Source: Bartonella sp. B1099
GTDB lineage: Bacteria; Pseudomonadota; Alphaproteobacteria; Rhizobiales; Rhizobiaceae
Reading direction: 5' to 3'
DNA length: 64,000 nucleotides
Assembly: GCF_944801835.1 (NCBI RefSeq)
Contig: NZ_CALYLN010000001.1
Span: 1,272,001-1,336,000 of the forward strand
Below, one piece after another: positions 35,441-44,614 of this stretch; the first letter of the stretch is position 1; the number at the start of each line of letters is the position of its first letter. Below the pieces are notes generated by a model, which worked only from the letters and a program-made list of their open reading frames with translations, searched no databases and was not told the DNA's origin. A program made the translations under genes and the position numbers.

Positions 35441-35510
35441 ATTTTTTTCACGATATTGATGATTATGGACTCCAATGTAGAATAGAGAGTTTTGAAATTG
35501 GTATGGGAAT

Positions 35511-35999
35511 TCAGAGAAGTCGCTCCAGAATCATTTGAAAAGCATTTTCAACAGTTGCATGGCGGATAGCCTCGCGATCAAGATGACCAAAGTGCATTTC
35601 TTTGTGCAGGGGGGAGTGATTTTTGTAAGCAACGGCAAAATGCACAAGTCCTACAGGTTTGTTCAGACTTGCACCTCCTGGACCAGCAATTCCTGTTACA
35701 GAAACCGCAATGTCAGCTTGTGAATGTTTTAATCCACCCTCAGCCATTGCAAGAGCAACTTCTTTTGAAACGGCACCATAGGTTTTTATAAGTTTAGCAC
35801 ACACGCTAACAAGGCGTGTTTTGGATTCATTTGAATAAACAACAAATCCACAATCGAGAACATCTGATGATCCTGCAATATTTGTGAGGTTTGCAGCAAT
35901 GAGCCCTCCTGTACAAGACTCTACAGTTGTTAACAACAAACCCTTTTGGCGACAGGTATTAAGAACTTCACATGCTTGTTTTTCGCAAAAATATGTCAT
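35511..35999 (-). CDS. CinA C-terminal family protein (nicotinamide-nucleotide amidase-like)
   Basis: 162 residues, only the C-terminal domain of CinA. The phrases LLTTVESCTGGLIAANLTNI, GSSDVLDCGFVVYSNESKT, GAVSKEVALAMAEGG and VSVTGIAGPGG are the PncC amidohydrolase signature (NMN deamidation in pyridine-nucleotide salvage). Stand-alone PncC-type proteins of this size are common in alphaproteobacteria. Its ATG overlaps the stop of ispDF by four bases, so it is translated from the same message. Confidence 0.9.
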   Translation of the reverse strand: MTYFCEKQACEVLNTCRQKGLLLTTVESCTGGLIAANLTNIAGSSDVLDCGFVVYSNESKTRLVSVCAKLIKTYGAVSKEVALAMAEGGLKHSQADIAVSVTGIAGPGGASLNKPVGLVHFAVAYKNHSPLHKEMHFGHLDREAIRHATVENAFQMILERLL

Positions 36000-37186
36000 T
36001 TGGGAATTTCTCCTGGATAAAGAATACTTGCTGTTGCCAAAGCCGCAATGCCTTCACCACGACCAATAAATCCAAGCTTTTCGTTCGTTGTTGCTTTGAT
36101 GGAAATTCGATCGGATGAAATTGTGAGAATGCGCATAAGATTTTCCATCATTGTTTGACGATAGGGACCGATTTTAGGTTCTTCAGCGATCAAGGTGATA
36201 TCCACATTAGCAATACGACCACCCGCTTGTGTAACAATATCAAGAGCATGACGAAGAAAGATTTCTGATGATACATTTTTCCATCGAGGATCAGAAGGAG
36301 GAAAATGTGTACCGATATCTCCTGCACCTTGAGTTGCAAGAAGAGCATCTGTTAATGCATGAAGAGCAACATCTGCATCGGAATGTCCATTTAATTTTTT
36401 ATGAAAAGGAATTTTTATACCACATAATATAAGGCACTCTCCTTTTTCGAAAGAATGAACATCATAACCATTGCCAGTACGGATATCAGGAAACATTTGC
36501 ATTTTTTTCTGGAGATATAAATGAGCGGTATCAAAATCCTTGTGCCATGTAATTTTTATATTATGAGGATCACCTAGAATCGTAAGCATAGGAATCCCAA
36601 ACCATTCGGCAATTGCACAATCATCAGTGAAGTCTTCTTTACAAACTTTTTTTGCTTGTTTATGGGCCGCTAAGATATGTTCAAAGGGAAAACACTGTGG
36701 TGTTTGTGCACTATAAAGATGGGTACGGGGAATTGTTTCTAAAACATGCTGATGATTGACGCGTTTAAGGGTATCAGAAATGGGGAGAACAGGAAGAACA
36801 CCTTCTTGAGGTGTGATAGTGTTATGAATGTTATCAAGAAGCTTCTTTTCGATAAAGGGACGTGCACCATCATGAATATGCACATATTGGGGATTGAATT
36901 TTTTAAGTGCCTGAAGTCCATGTAAGGTAGAGATTTGACGTGTATTGCCTCCCTCAACGATAATGAGACGTTCTTTAAATTCGGCGAGTGTTTGTTCACA
37001 GATTTGATGGTCTTCTGGATGAATAACGAGAATAATTGTTGTGATCGCTGGATGTTGCAAAAAACAATGGACGGTATGATAAATAATCGGCTTTTGTCCT
37101 AGAAGCCGATATTGTTTTGGAATTTCATGAGGAGATCCGGCTCTTTCACCACGTCCAGCGGCTAGTATGATTGCTGCAATAGAAAT
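35996..37186 (-). CDS. ispDF: Bifunctional IspD/IspF of the MEP isoprenoid pathway, ATT start
   Basis: 396 residues when extended to its natural N-terminus. Residues 1-225 are IspD (MEP cytidylyltransferase): IAAIILAAGRGERAG, IPKQYRLLGQKPIIYHTV, VHIHDGARPFI, VLPVLPISDTLKRV, TPQCFPF, DDCAIAEWFG. From about 240 IspF (MEcPP synthase) runs: RTGNGYDVHSFEKGE (D-x-H metal ligands), GHSDADVALHALTDALL, GDIGTHFPPSDPRWK. The obligatory nucleotide loop LAAGRGERAG lies upstream of the first conventional start (TTG 37060). Between that loop and the in-frame TAA at 37199-37201 there is no ATG, GTG or TTG; AAGGAG is placed correctly for ATT at 37186. Hence start ATT is proposed. Confidence 0.88.
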   Translation of the reverse strand: MSIAAIILAAGRGERAGSPHEIPKQYRLLGQKPIIYHTVHCFLQHPAITTIILVIHPEDHQICEQTLAEFKERLIIVEGGNTRQISTLHGLQALKKFNPQYVHIHDGARPFIEKKLLDNIHNTITPQEGVLPVLPISDTLKRVNHQHVLETIPRTHLYSAQTPQCFPFEHILAAHKQAKKVCKEDFTDDCAIAEWFGIPMLTILGDPHNIKITWHKDFDTAHLYLQKKMQMFPDIRTGNGYDVHSFEKGECLILCGIKIPFHKKLNGHSDADVALHALTDALLATQGAGDIGTHFPPSDPRWKNVSSEIFLRHALDIVTQAGGRIANVDITLIAEEPKIGPYRQTMMENLMRILTISSDRISIKATTNEKLGFIGRGEGIAALATASILYPGEIPK

Positions 37187-37219
37187 ACTGAAATCTCCTT
37201 ATGTTATAACTTTAGCTTA

Positions 37220-37651
37220 TTATTTATTCACTTTAAAATGATTGTGAAAGGATGGTCGTTGTAGATCAGCAAGGGATATCACGGATAACACCTCAAAAAA
37301 AGCATTTAATGCTTTTTGAAGTGCGGTATTCAAACCACAAAAATCAATCAATGGACAATTGGGTTCTGCATTATCAAAACATTCTGCGAGGGAAAAGTTA
37401 TCTTCTGTTACTTTCAAAACATCAGCAATAGAAATCTCTTCTGCGGGTTTAGCCAATTTAACACCACCATTGCGTCCACGCACTGTTTGTATAAAACCTG
37501 CTTGAACAAGCGGTTGAAGGATTTTAAATAAAAAAAGTTCTGAAACAGCATATGTTTTAGCAATTTCTGGAACACGACTGAGTGATCCCTGATTATCTGC
37601 ACAATACATGAGCATTCGAAGAGCATAATTTGTTTGTTTTGTTAATCGCAT
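37220..37651 (-). CDS. rirA: Rrf2-family iron-responsive regulator RirA
   Basis: 143 residues from ATG 37651 (MRLTKQTNYALRMLMYCADN), with AAAGGA upstream; a start eight codons earlier is unlikely. Winged helix in the first 70 residues (RVPEIAKTYAVSELFLFKIL, GRNGGVKLAKPAEEISIADV) and three cysteines in AECFDNAEPNCPLIDFCGLN (C-x7-C-x5-C) for a Fe-S cluster. The sequence corresponds closely to rhizobial RirA, which represses iron uptake genes when iron is sufficient. It lies alone between ispDF and ntrY. Confidence 0.88.
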   Translation of the reverse strand: MRLTKQTNYALRMLMYCADNQGSLSRVPEIAKTYAVSELFLFKILQPLVQAGFIQTVRGRNGGVKLAKPAEEISIADVLKVTEDNFSLAECFDNAEPNCPLIDFCGLNTALQKALNAFFEVLSVISLADLQRPSFHNHFKVNK

Positions 37652-37828
37652 CTTGTTTCCTTTGTAAAGTATCATTGAGTGCAGTTTATTTTAAAGATAT
37701 TTTGCAAAATGCAGAAGTTCTTCCTTATTGATTATATTTATTTGCCCTATTTTAAATGGAGTATTATTATTGTCAATTTTTGTCACAAAAGGTTATATGA
37801 GAATAATACGATAAGGGTCTGTAAGCTT

Positions 37829-40096
37829 ATGATGAATGCAACATCTGTGACGAATTCTCAAGATATTGATAAAAATGCTTATAACGATGAGTTGTATCGT
37901 TTAAGTAAGGTATATATCTTTTTAGGGATTGCAATTATTGTATTGGCTTTACTTACAGCTTCTATTTCGTTTATTATTCTTATTGGATTGACCCCTGTTG
38001 TTCCGAGTAGAACAGTCACCCTTATTCTTATAGGGATTAATAGTTTTTGGGTTTTAGGGCTTGTTGTCATCGTTTTTTATGAGATGATTCCCATCATTCG
38101 AGCTTGGCGTTCAAGGCGTGCAGGCTCGCGTCTTCATGTGCGCCTTATTTCATTGTTTGCACTTGTTGCGACCATGCCAGCTGTTGCTGTCGCTCTTGTA
38201 TCGGGTCCAGCCCTAAATTTAGGACTTGATCGATGGTTTGATACCACAACGCGGCAAATTGTAGGTTCTTCTATTGATTTAGCAAATGCGTATGCGGATG
38301 AAATGCTTCAAAATTTAAAAAATTTATCCTACGCGATGGCATTTGCTCTTGATAACAAAAAACTTTTAGAGCGTAATCCCGCTGAATATCGGATGCAATT
38401 AACGCGTCATGCTCTAGGACGCAATTTGCGTGGTGCATTTTTGTTAAGTTCTAGCGGAACGATTTTTGTATCAAGTGCTCTTGGGGATGAGGATAAACTC
38501 CCAATTCCTCCTTCGCACCTTATCGAGCGTGCAACCAGTGCGAGGCCTTTTTCTTTTCAACCAGGTGTTCATGATTATTTTGGTATTATTTTAAAATTTA
38601 ACAATATTCCAAATACATTTTTATATTTGGTGCGTGACGTTGATAAAGGCGTTTTATCGGCTTTGCGTTTGACAGAAGTTAATACAGATCGTTACCGTGA
38701 TTTAAATGAAAATCGCCTGTTGACACAAATTGCATTTGGTATGCTTTATTTATGTCTTTTTTTTAGTTTATTCTTATCCGCTATTTGGGCAGCTATTGCT
38801 GTTGCTGATCGTTTGGTTCGTCCTATTCGTCTTCTCATTAGTGCGGCTGATGATGTTGCATCTGGGAATATGGAGATTTTTGTGCCAGTGCGAGCAAAAG
38901 ATGGGGATATTGGGCAATTATCCAAAACTTTTAATTACATGGTCAGTGAATTGAAAAGTCGGCGCAATGAGTTGATTGCAGTACGTGATCAAATTGATGA
39001 GAGACGGCGTTTTTCTGAAGCTGTGTTATCGGGTGTAACAGCGGGAGTCGCAGGAATCGATGATAATGGTGATATTACAATTATCAATCGATCTATTGAA
39101 ACGATGTTTGATATTCGCTTTGAACAGGTTGTTGGGCAAAGTCTTTTATCTTTAAGTGCTGAAATTTGGCAGGTTTTTCAGTTTGCGCGTTCATTGGACC
39201 GTAAAAATTATCGTGAGCAGGTCACTTTAAACGTTGTAGGAAAAGAACGCGTCTGTAATGTTCAAGTTACGATGGAAGAAGATGATGGACAGGGGCAATC
39301 TTGGGTTTTAACAATTGATGATATTACGGACCTCGTTGCAGCGCAACGTACAGCGGCGTGGGCGGATATTGCACGACGGATTGCACACGAAATTAAAAAT
39401 CCCCTCACGCCTATTCAGTTATCCGCTGAACGTATTCGTAAACGTTATAACAAAGTTATTATACAAGATAGAGAGGTTTTTGAGCGGTGTATTGACACAA
39501 TTATTCGACAGGTTGGAGATATTGGGCGTATGGTTGATGAGTTTTCTTCTTTTGCACGTATGCCAAAACCACAAATGCATGTTTTAGATATACGTGAATT
39601 ATTGCGTGAAGCATGTTTCTTGATAGAAGTGACGCGACATGATATTCAATTTGAGCAAGACTTAGGAAGTTTCCCCCTTATGGGTGCATTTGATAATCGT
39701 CTTATCGTCCAGGCTTTTTGCAACGTTATCAAAAATGCAAGCGAATCCATCGATTCGGTTATGCGAGAGGAAAATATTCACGGTCATATTCTTGTCCGTT
39801 CTTACCGGCAAGAAGAATGGGTGGTTGTGGATGTTGTTGATAACGGGAAAGGACTTCCTAAAGAGCAAAGACAAAAGTTATTAGAACCCTATATAACAAC
39901 GCGGGAGAAAGGAACAGGACTAGGCCTAGCCATTGTGCGCAAAGTTATTGAAGATCACGGTGGTTCTATGGAGCTTCATGATGCACCGGAGAGTTTTTAT
40001 GAAGGTCGCGGTGCGATGATCCGTTTGATATTTCCCTCAGATGGGGGGAAGCAGGGTAGTATTATACAAGCTATAAATCATAAGATAGGGGAATAG
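37829..40096 (+). CDS. ntrY: Nitrogen-regulation sensor histidine kinase NtrY
   Basis: 755 residues from ATG 37829 or 37832; earlier starts add an unconserved stretch. About four N-terminal membrane segments (YIFLGIAIIVLALLTASISF, TVTLILIGINSFWVLGLVVI, RLISLFALVATMPAVAVALV and one near 300-325), then HAMP (ADRLVRPIRLLISAADDVAS), PAS (RRRFSEAVLSGVTAGVAGID), HisKA with phospho-acceptor His in IARRIAHEIKNPLTPIQLSA, and an ATPase domain with NVIKNASESI, VDNGKGLP and GTGLGLAIV. Partner of NtrX two bases downstream. Confidence 0.95.
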   Translation: MMNATSVTNSQDIDKNAYNDELYRLSKVYIFLGIAIIVLALLTASISFIILIGLTPVVPSRTVTLILIGINSFWVLGLVVIVFYEMIPIIRAWRSRRAGSRLHVRLISLFALVATMPAVAVALVSGPALNLGLDRWFDTTTRQIVGSSIDLANAYADEMLQNLKNLSYAMAFALDNKKLLERNPAEYRMQLTRHALGRNLRGAFLLSSSGTIFVSSALGDEDKLPIPPSHLIERATSARPFSFQPGVHDYFGIILKFNNIPNTFLYLVRDVDKGVLSALRLTEVNTDRYRDLNENRLLTQIAFGMLYLCLFFSLFLSAIWAAIAVADRLVRPIRLLISAADDVASGNMEIFVPVRAKDGDIGQLSKTFNYMVSELKSRRNELIAVRDQIDERRRFSEAVLSGVTAGVAGIDDNGDITIINRSIETMFDIRFEQVVGQSLLSLSAEIWQVFQFARSLDRKNYREQVTLNVVGKERVCNVQVTMEEDDGQGQSWVLTIDDITDLVAAQRTAAWADIARRIAHEIKNPLTPIQLSAERIRKRYNKVIIQDREVFERCIDTIIRQVGDIGRMVDEFSSFARMPKPQMHVLDIRELLREACFLIEVTRHDIQFEQDLGSFPLMGAFDNRLIVQAFCNVIKNASESIDSVMREENIHGHILVRSYRQEEWVVVDVVDNGKGLPKEQRQKLLEPYITTREKGTGLGLAIVRKVIEDHGGSMELHDAPESFYEGRGAMIRLIFPSDGGKQGSIIQAINHKIGE

Positions 40097-40097
40097 T

Positions 40098-41456
40098 ATG
40101 GTATCAGATATCTTGATTGTTGATGATGAAGCAGATATTCGTGAGCTTGTTGCTGGTATTTTAGATGATGAAGGTTATGAAACGCGTGTTGCTTGTAACT
40201 CTGATGAAGCTTTAGCTCAAATTAGTGAGCGTGTTCCAAAGCTCATTTTTTTAGATATTTGGTTACAGGGGAGTCGCCTTGATGGTTTAGCACTGCTTGA
40301 TGAAATTAAAGCGCAATATCCAGCTCTTCCAGTTGTTATGATCTCTGGTCATGGTAATATTGAGACTGCTGTTTCAGCTATAAAGCGCGGGGCTTATGAT
40401 TTCATTGAAAAACCTTTTAAAGCTGATAGACTTGTATTGGTTGCAGAAAGAACACTTGAAAACTCAAATTTAAAACGTGAGCTTTCAGAATTGCGAAAAC
40501 GTTCGAATGAGACATTGGAGCTACTGGGAAAATCAACCGTTATAAGAAATTTGCGTCACATCATAGAAAAAGTAGCGCCAACCAATAGTCGCATCATGAT
40601 AACAGGTCCTTCAGGGGCGGGAAAAGAGACAGTTGCCCGAACGATTCATGCGCTCTCAACACGTTCGAATGGGCCATTTGTTACAATAAATGCAGCAACG
40701 ATTACACCGGAAAGAATGGAAATAGAATTGTTTGGCAGCGAAATGGAGGGAAGAGAGCGCAAGATCGGTGCTTTAGAGGAAGCCCATGGTGGGATACTCT
40801 ATCTTGATGAAATTGCTGATATGCCCCGTGAGACTCAAGGTAAGATTCTGCGAGTGTTAACGGGGCAGACATTTGAGAGAGTTGGTGGTACAAAACGTGT
40901 TAAGGTGGATGTTCGTATCATTTCTTCAACAGCGCAAAATCTTGAAAACCTCATTTCTGACGGGCGCTTTAGAGAAGATCTTTTCCACCGCCTTTCTGTT
41001 ATTCCTATTGCTGTTCCGCCTCTCTCAGCGCGTCGTGAAGATATTCCAGAACTTGTACATCATTTTGTAAAAACAATATCACAGCAGCTTGGAATTAAGC
41101 CACGTGAAATCAGTGATGATGCGATCGCTATTTTGCAAACGCATGCTTGGCCGGGTAATGTACGGCAATTACGTAATAATATTGAGCGTCTTCTTATTCT
41201 TGTGCGGGATGGTGATGGTCCTATAACAGCGGATTTTCTTCCCAGTGAAGTGAGTGATCCTTTGCCACGTCTTCAAATGGATTCAGATGAAAGTATCATG
41301 GATTTACCGTTGCGTGAAGCACGAGAATTGTTTGAAAAGAGATATTTAGTGGCGCAGATTGGGCGTTTGGGTGGAAATATATCGCGTACCGCTGAATTTA
41401 TAGGCATGGAGCGTTCAGCTTTACACCGTAAGCTGAAAGCACTTGGAGTTTCTTAA
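40098..41456 (+). CDS. ntrX: Response regulator NtrX
   Basis: 452 residues. Receiver domain 1-120 with the phospho-acceptor Asp in KLIFLDIWLQGSRLDGLALL and the conserved Lys in FIEKPFKADR. AAA+ domain with Walker A TGPSGAGKETVART and Walker B GGILYLDEIADMPRE; the sigma-54-contacting GAFTGA loop is missing (the place reads SEMEGRERKIGALEE), as in other alphaproteobacterial NtrX. C-terminal Fis-type helix-turn-helix NISRTAEFIGMERSALHRKL. Cognate regulator of NtrY, with likely sigma-54-independent action. Confidence 0.95.
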   Translation: MVSDILIVDDEADIRELVAGILDDEGYETRVACNSDEALAQISERVPKLIFLDIWLQGSRLDGLALLDEIKAQYPALPVVMISGHGNIETAVSAIKRGAYDFIEKPFKADRLVLVAERTLENSNLKRELSELRKRSNETLELLGKSTVIRNLRHIIEKVAPTNSRIMITGPSGAGKETVARTIHALSTRSNGPFVTINAATITPERMEIELFGSEMEGRERKIGALEEAHGGILYLDEIADMPRETQGKILRVLTGQTFERVGGTKRVKVDVRIISSTAQNLENLISDGRFREDLFHRLSVIPIAVPPLSARREDIPELVHHFVKTISQQLGIKPREISDDAIAILQTHAWPGNVRQLRNNIERLLILVRDGDGPITADFLPSEVSDPLPRLQMDSDESIMDLPLREARELFEKRYLVAQIGRLGGNISRTAEFIGMERSALHRKLKALGVS

Positions 41457-41460
41457 AACA

Positions 41461-42837
41461 ATGCGTGTTATTATTTGCGGTGCAGGACAGGTTGGTTATG
41501 GAATAGCAGAGCGTCTTGCTGCTGAAAATCACGATGTTACTGTTATTGATATTGAAACCAGATTAATTGAAAAAATTCGCGATACATTGGATGTGAGAGG
41601 TTTTGTTGGTCACGGTTCTCGTCCTGAAGTTCTTTTGGCTGCAGATGCAGACAAAGCTGATATGCTGATTGCTGTCACTTTGTTTGATGAAGTGAATATG
41701 GTCGCTTGTCAGGTCGCCCATTCATTATTTGATGTTCCCACAAAAATTGCTCGTATTCGCTCACAATCTTATTTAGAACCCCGCTATAAGACGCTTTTTT
41801 CCAGAGAGAATATTCCCATTGATGTGGTTATTTCGCCAGAAGTTGAAGTCGGGGAAATGGTTTTACGTCGTATTGCTCTGCCTGGTGCAATAGATGTTCT
41901 TTATTTTTGTAATGATGATATTGTTGCGCTCGCTTTGGAGTGTATGGAAGATTGTCCTGTTATTAATACACCTTTGCGTCAATTAACAGAGCTTTTTCCA
42001 GATCTTCACACGACGGTTACCGCTATTAAACGTGGTTCGGAATTATTGATTGCACATTCAGAAACGCAATTACGCGTTGGTGATATAACCTATCTTGTTG
42101 TTGCTCGTGAGCAGATGCGTCGTGCTGTTGGGCTTTTTGGTCATAAAGAACAAGATGCCCACCGCATGATTATTGCAGGAGGCGGGCACATTGGCCTTTA
42201 TGTTGCTCAGGCGATTGAAAAGCGTCTCCATAAATTAAAATTAAAGATTATAGAAACGCAGAGAGAAAGAGCCCTTACAATTGCTGATCAGCTTGAAAAA
42301 ACAACCGTTTTATATGGTAACGTGTTAGATCCAGTGATTCTTCAAGATGCGGGAATTGATCAGGCCGATTTAATGATTACATTGACCAATCAGGATCAGG
42401 TTAATCTCTTAAGTGCTATCATTGCTAAAAGATTGGGCTGTAAAGCTAATATGGTGTTGATTAATAATGTTGCTTACCAAGAGTTTAGCCGCGCCGTTGG
42501 TGTGGATGCCTATCTTAATCCCCATAGCGTTACAATATCGAAAATTTTGCAACAAATGCGCCGTGGGCGTATTCGTTCCGTTCATTCAGTTTTTAATGGT
42601 CGAGCAGAAATTATTGAAGCTGAAGTGATGCAAACATCTTCATTGGTTGGTAAATCATTATCAGAGCTTAATTTATCAGATGGTTTGAGAATTGGGGCAA
42701 TTTATCGTAATAAGACAATTATACAGCTCTCAGCAGAGACGCGTATTTTGTCTGGTGATAGAATAGTGATTTTTGCTCTTGCTGATAGAGTTCGTGATGT
42801 TGAACAACTTTTTCGTGTAAGTTTGGAATATTTTTGA
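41461..42837 (+). CDS. trkA: Trk system potassium uptake regulatory subunit TrkA
   Basis: 458 residues from ATG 41461 (MRVIICGAGQVGYGIAERLA), five bases after ntrX. Two repeats of a Rossmann TrkA-N domain plus TrkA-C: first VGYGIAERLAAENHDVTVID, second HRMIIAGGGHIGLYVAQAIE. It binds NAD(H) and gates the TrkH/G potassium channel at the membrane; no trkH is visible here. In Rhizobiales trkA usually follows ntrX. The TTG or other start at 41443 lies inside ntrX and is unlikely. Confidence 0.94.
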   Translation: MRVIICGAGQVGYGIAERLAAENHDVTVIDIETRLIEKIRDTLDVRGFVGHGSRPEVLLAADADKADMLIAVTLFDEVNMVACQVAHSLFDVPTKIARIRSQSYLEPRYKTLFSRENIPIDVVISPEVEVGEMVLRRIALPGAIDVLYFCNDDIVALALECMEDCPVINTPLRQLTELFPDLHTTVTAIKRGSELLIAHSETQLRVGDITYLVVAREQMRRAVGLFGHKEQDAHRMIIAGGGHIGLYVAQAIEKRLHKLKLKIIETQRERALTIADQLEKTTVLYGNVLDPVILQDAGIDQADLMITLTNQDQVNLLSAIIAKRLGCKANMVLINNVAYQEFSRAVGVDAYLNPHSVTISKILQQMRRGRIRSVHSVFNGRAEIIEAEVMQTSSLVGKSLSELNLSDGLRIGAIYRNKTIIQLSAETRILSGDRIVIFALADRVRDVEQLFRVSLEYF

Positions 42838-42847
42838 TATATTATTG

Positions 42848-43652
42848 ATGGATATTTGTACTTTTTGGTATAGCGGACAGTTAAGATTGGTGGATAGGCT
42901 TTGTTTGCCCTCAATGGTTAAAACTGGACAGCGCATTAAGCTTTTTAGTTATGATAAAGAAATAGACAATCTCCCTGCTGGTGTTGAGTTGCATAAAGCC
43001 GAATCAATTTTATCACGTTCAGCAATTTATCGCCTTGATCCCCGTTTTTCTGATGATAAACCAGGATGTACAATTGTTCAGTTCTCGGATTTTTTTCGTG
43101 TTATGCTGATGAAATATCAACAAGGTGTGTGGTTAGATACAGATATTTATCTCGTTAAACAGTTTCATCCAGATGCGAATAAGGTTTGGTTGGCAAGAGA
43201 AAATAAGAGAAGGGTAGGTGTTTCTGCCCTTTATTTTCCTTCAGATAACCCTATTATAAAAGTATTTGAAGATTATTGGGCAGGCAGAGAAATTATTCCG
43301 CATTGGCTTGGGTTTAAGCGTCGTGTTTGGAGACCATTCTGGTTAAAGAGAAAAAAAAATACCAATTTTACCGGGAAATCTTGGCGTTACGATATTTGGC
43401 AATGACGGTATTTCACGGTTAGCAAAACAGTATGGTTTTTTTCACGAGGCAAAGGAAACTTTTTATTATTGGACTGGGCGAAAAACTGAGTACATCTTTG
43501 AACCAGCTTTTGGCATAAAACCGCTTACAGATTCACGCTTGATAGGATTTCATATTCACAGAAAGATTAGGACCACGCAAAGACCTCAGGAAGGAAGTTT
43601 TTATCATTGGGCAGTTTCTCGCATTCCTGAAGTTCATAATTTGTTTAGGTAG
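42848..43652 (+). pseudogene. DXD-type glycosyltransferase, frameshifted at an A9 tract
   Basis: Start ATG 42848 (MDICTFWYSGQLRLVDRLCL). The first part resembles capsular polysaccharide / GT32-like glycosyltransferases: LPSMVKTGQRIKLFSYD, FSDFFRVMLMKYQQGVWLDT and the metal-binding DTD in WLDTDIYLV. It stops at 43405, but after nine A residues at 43351-43359 another frame continues the protein: IPILPGNLGVTIFGNDGISR, LAKQYGFFHEAKETFYYW, then LIGFHIHRK, to TAG 43650-43652. With eight As the gene would read through as about 267 residues. Either a pseudogene or a slippage-switched surface-sugar gene. Following trkA by 10 bases. Confidence 0.75.
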
Positions 43653-43711
43653 AGTTATTATCGCTATTTTAACCATTGGGATTTTAGTCTATCCTAAAGG
43701 GCTCTTGATTG

Positions 43712-43727
43712 TCTCTTGCACAAGAGA
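43712..43727. promoter_or_regulatory. Palindrome upstream of clpP
   Basis: TCTCTTG-CA-CAAGAGA, perfect with seven-base arms, 73 bases before the clpP start. Could be an operator or a small hairpin; no known consensus is assigned. Confidence 0.25.
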
Positions 43728-43799
43728 GTAATATGAGCCTATGGATAAAAATATTGAATGTGTAAAAAGCGATTGGTATATGACAAGGAAAGTAAAAAT

Positions 43800-44432
43800 A
43801 TGAGTGATCCAATGAAAACAGCATTAAGCCTTGTACCTATGGTTATTGAGCAAACCAATCGTGGTGAACGGGCCTATGATATTTTTTCCCGTCTTTTAAA
43901 GGAGCGGATTATTTTTATTAATGGTCCTGTTGAAGATGGTATGGCAATGCTTGTTTGTGCACAATTACTTTTCTTGGAAGCGGAAAATCCTAAAAAAGAA
44001 ATTAGCCTTTATATTAATTCTCCAGGGGGTGTCGTGACATCTGGTATGGCTATTTATGATACTATGCAGTTCATTCGCCCTCCTGTTTCTACGCTTTGCA
44101 TGGGGCAGGCGGCATCTATGGGATCATTATTGCTCACAGCGGGAGCAAAAGGTCATCGTTTTACATTGCCCAATGCGCGTATTATGGTGCATCAGCCATC
44201 TGGTGGTTTTCAAGGTCAGGCTTCAGATATTGAGCGACATGCACAAGATATTATAAAGATGAAACGGCGCTTAAATGAAATTTATGTTCAACATACAGGT
44301 CAAGATTACGAGGTTATTGAGAGAACGCTTGATCGCGATCATTTTATGACAGCAGAAGAAGCAAAAGCGTTTGGTTTAGTTGATGATGTTATACAGTATC
44401 GTGCAGAAACTGAAAAAGAAGAAAAAGATTAA
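43800..44432 (+). CDS. clpP: ATP-dependent Clp protease proteolytic subunit
   Basis: 210 residues from ATG 43800 ([20 protein letters not shown]), behind AAGGAAAG. Serine protease of the ClpP family: catalytic Ser in [11 protein letters not shown], His in [11 protein letters not shown], Asp in [12 protein letters not shown]. It forms a double heptamer ring with ClpX, encoded next, or ClpA. Normal length; the upstream in-frame start at 43758 adds an unconserved leader. Confidence 0.96.
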   Translation: MSDPMKTALSLVPMVIEQTNRGERAYDIFSRLLKERIIFINGPVEDGMAMLVCAQLLFLEAENPKKEISLYINSPGGVVTSGMAIYDTMQFIRPPVSTLCMGQAASMGSLLLTAGAKGHRFTLPNARIMVHQPSGGFQGQASDIERHAQDIIKMKRRLNEIYVQHTGQDYEVIERTLDRDHFMTAEEAKAFGLVDDVIQYRAETEKEEKD

Positions 44433-44614
44433 GAATTTTTATAGAAAAAACAGCTACTTTAATTAAAGAGTTTTATAAAATATCGCAAAAATTAAGAGAA
44501 ACACCTAAAAATATTGAGACATCCATGGTTTTCTATATGTCTTTTAGTTTTCATGATGAAAAGCTTTCTTTGAAAAGGCGAAGTATTCATATATCGTGGT
44601 GAAAGGAAAGAAAA

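Noticed and set aside
41002-41460. Loss of the GAFTGA loop in NtrX as a mutation
   Set aside because: NtrX of alphaproteobacteria generally lacks this loop, so it is a family trait.
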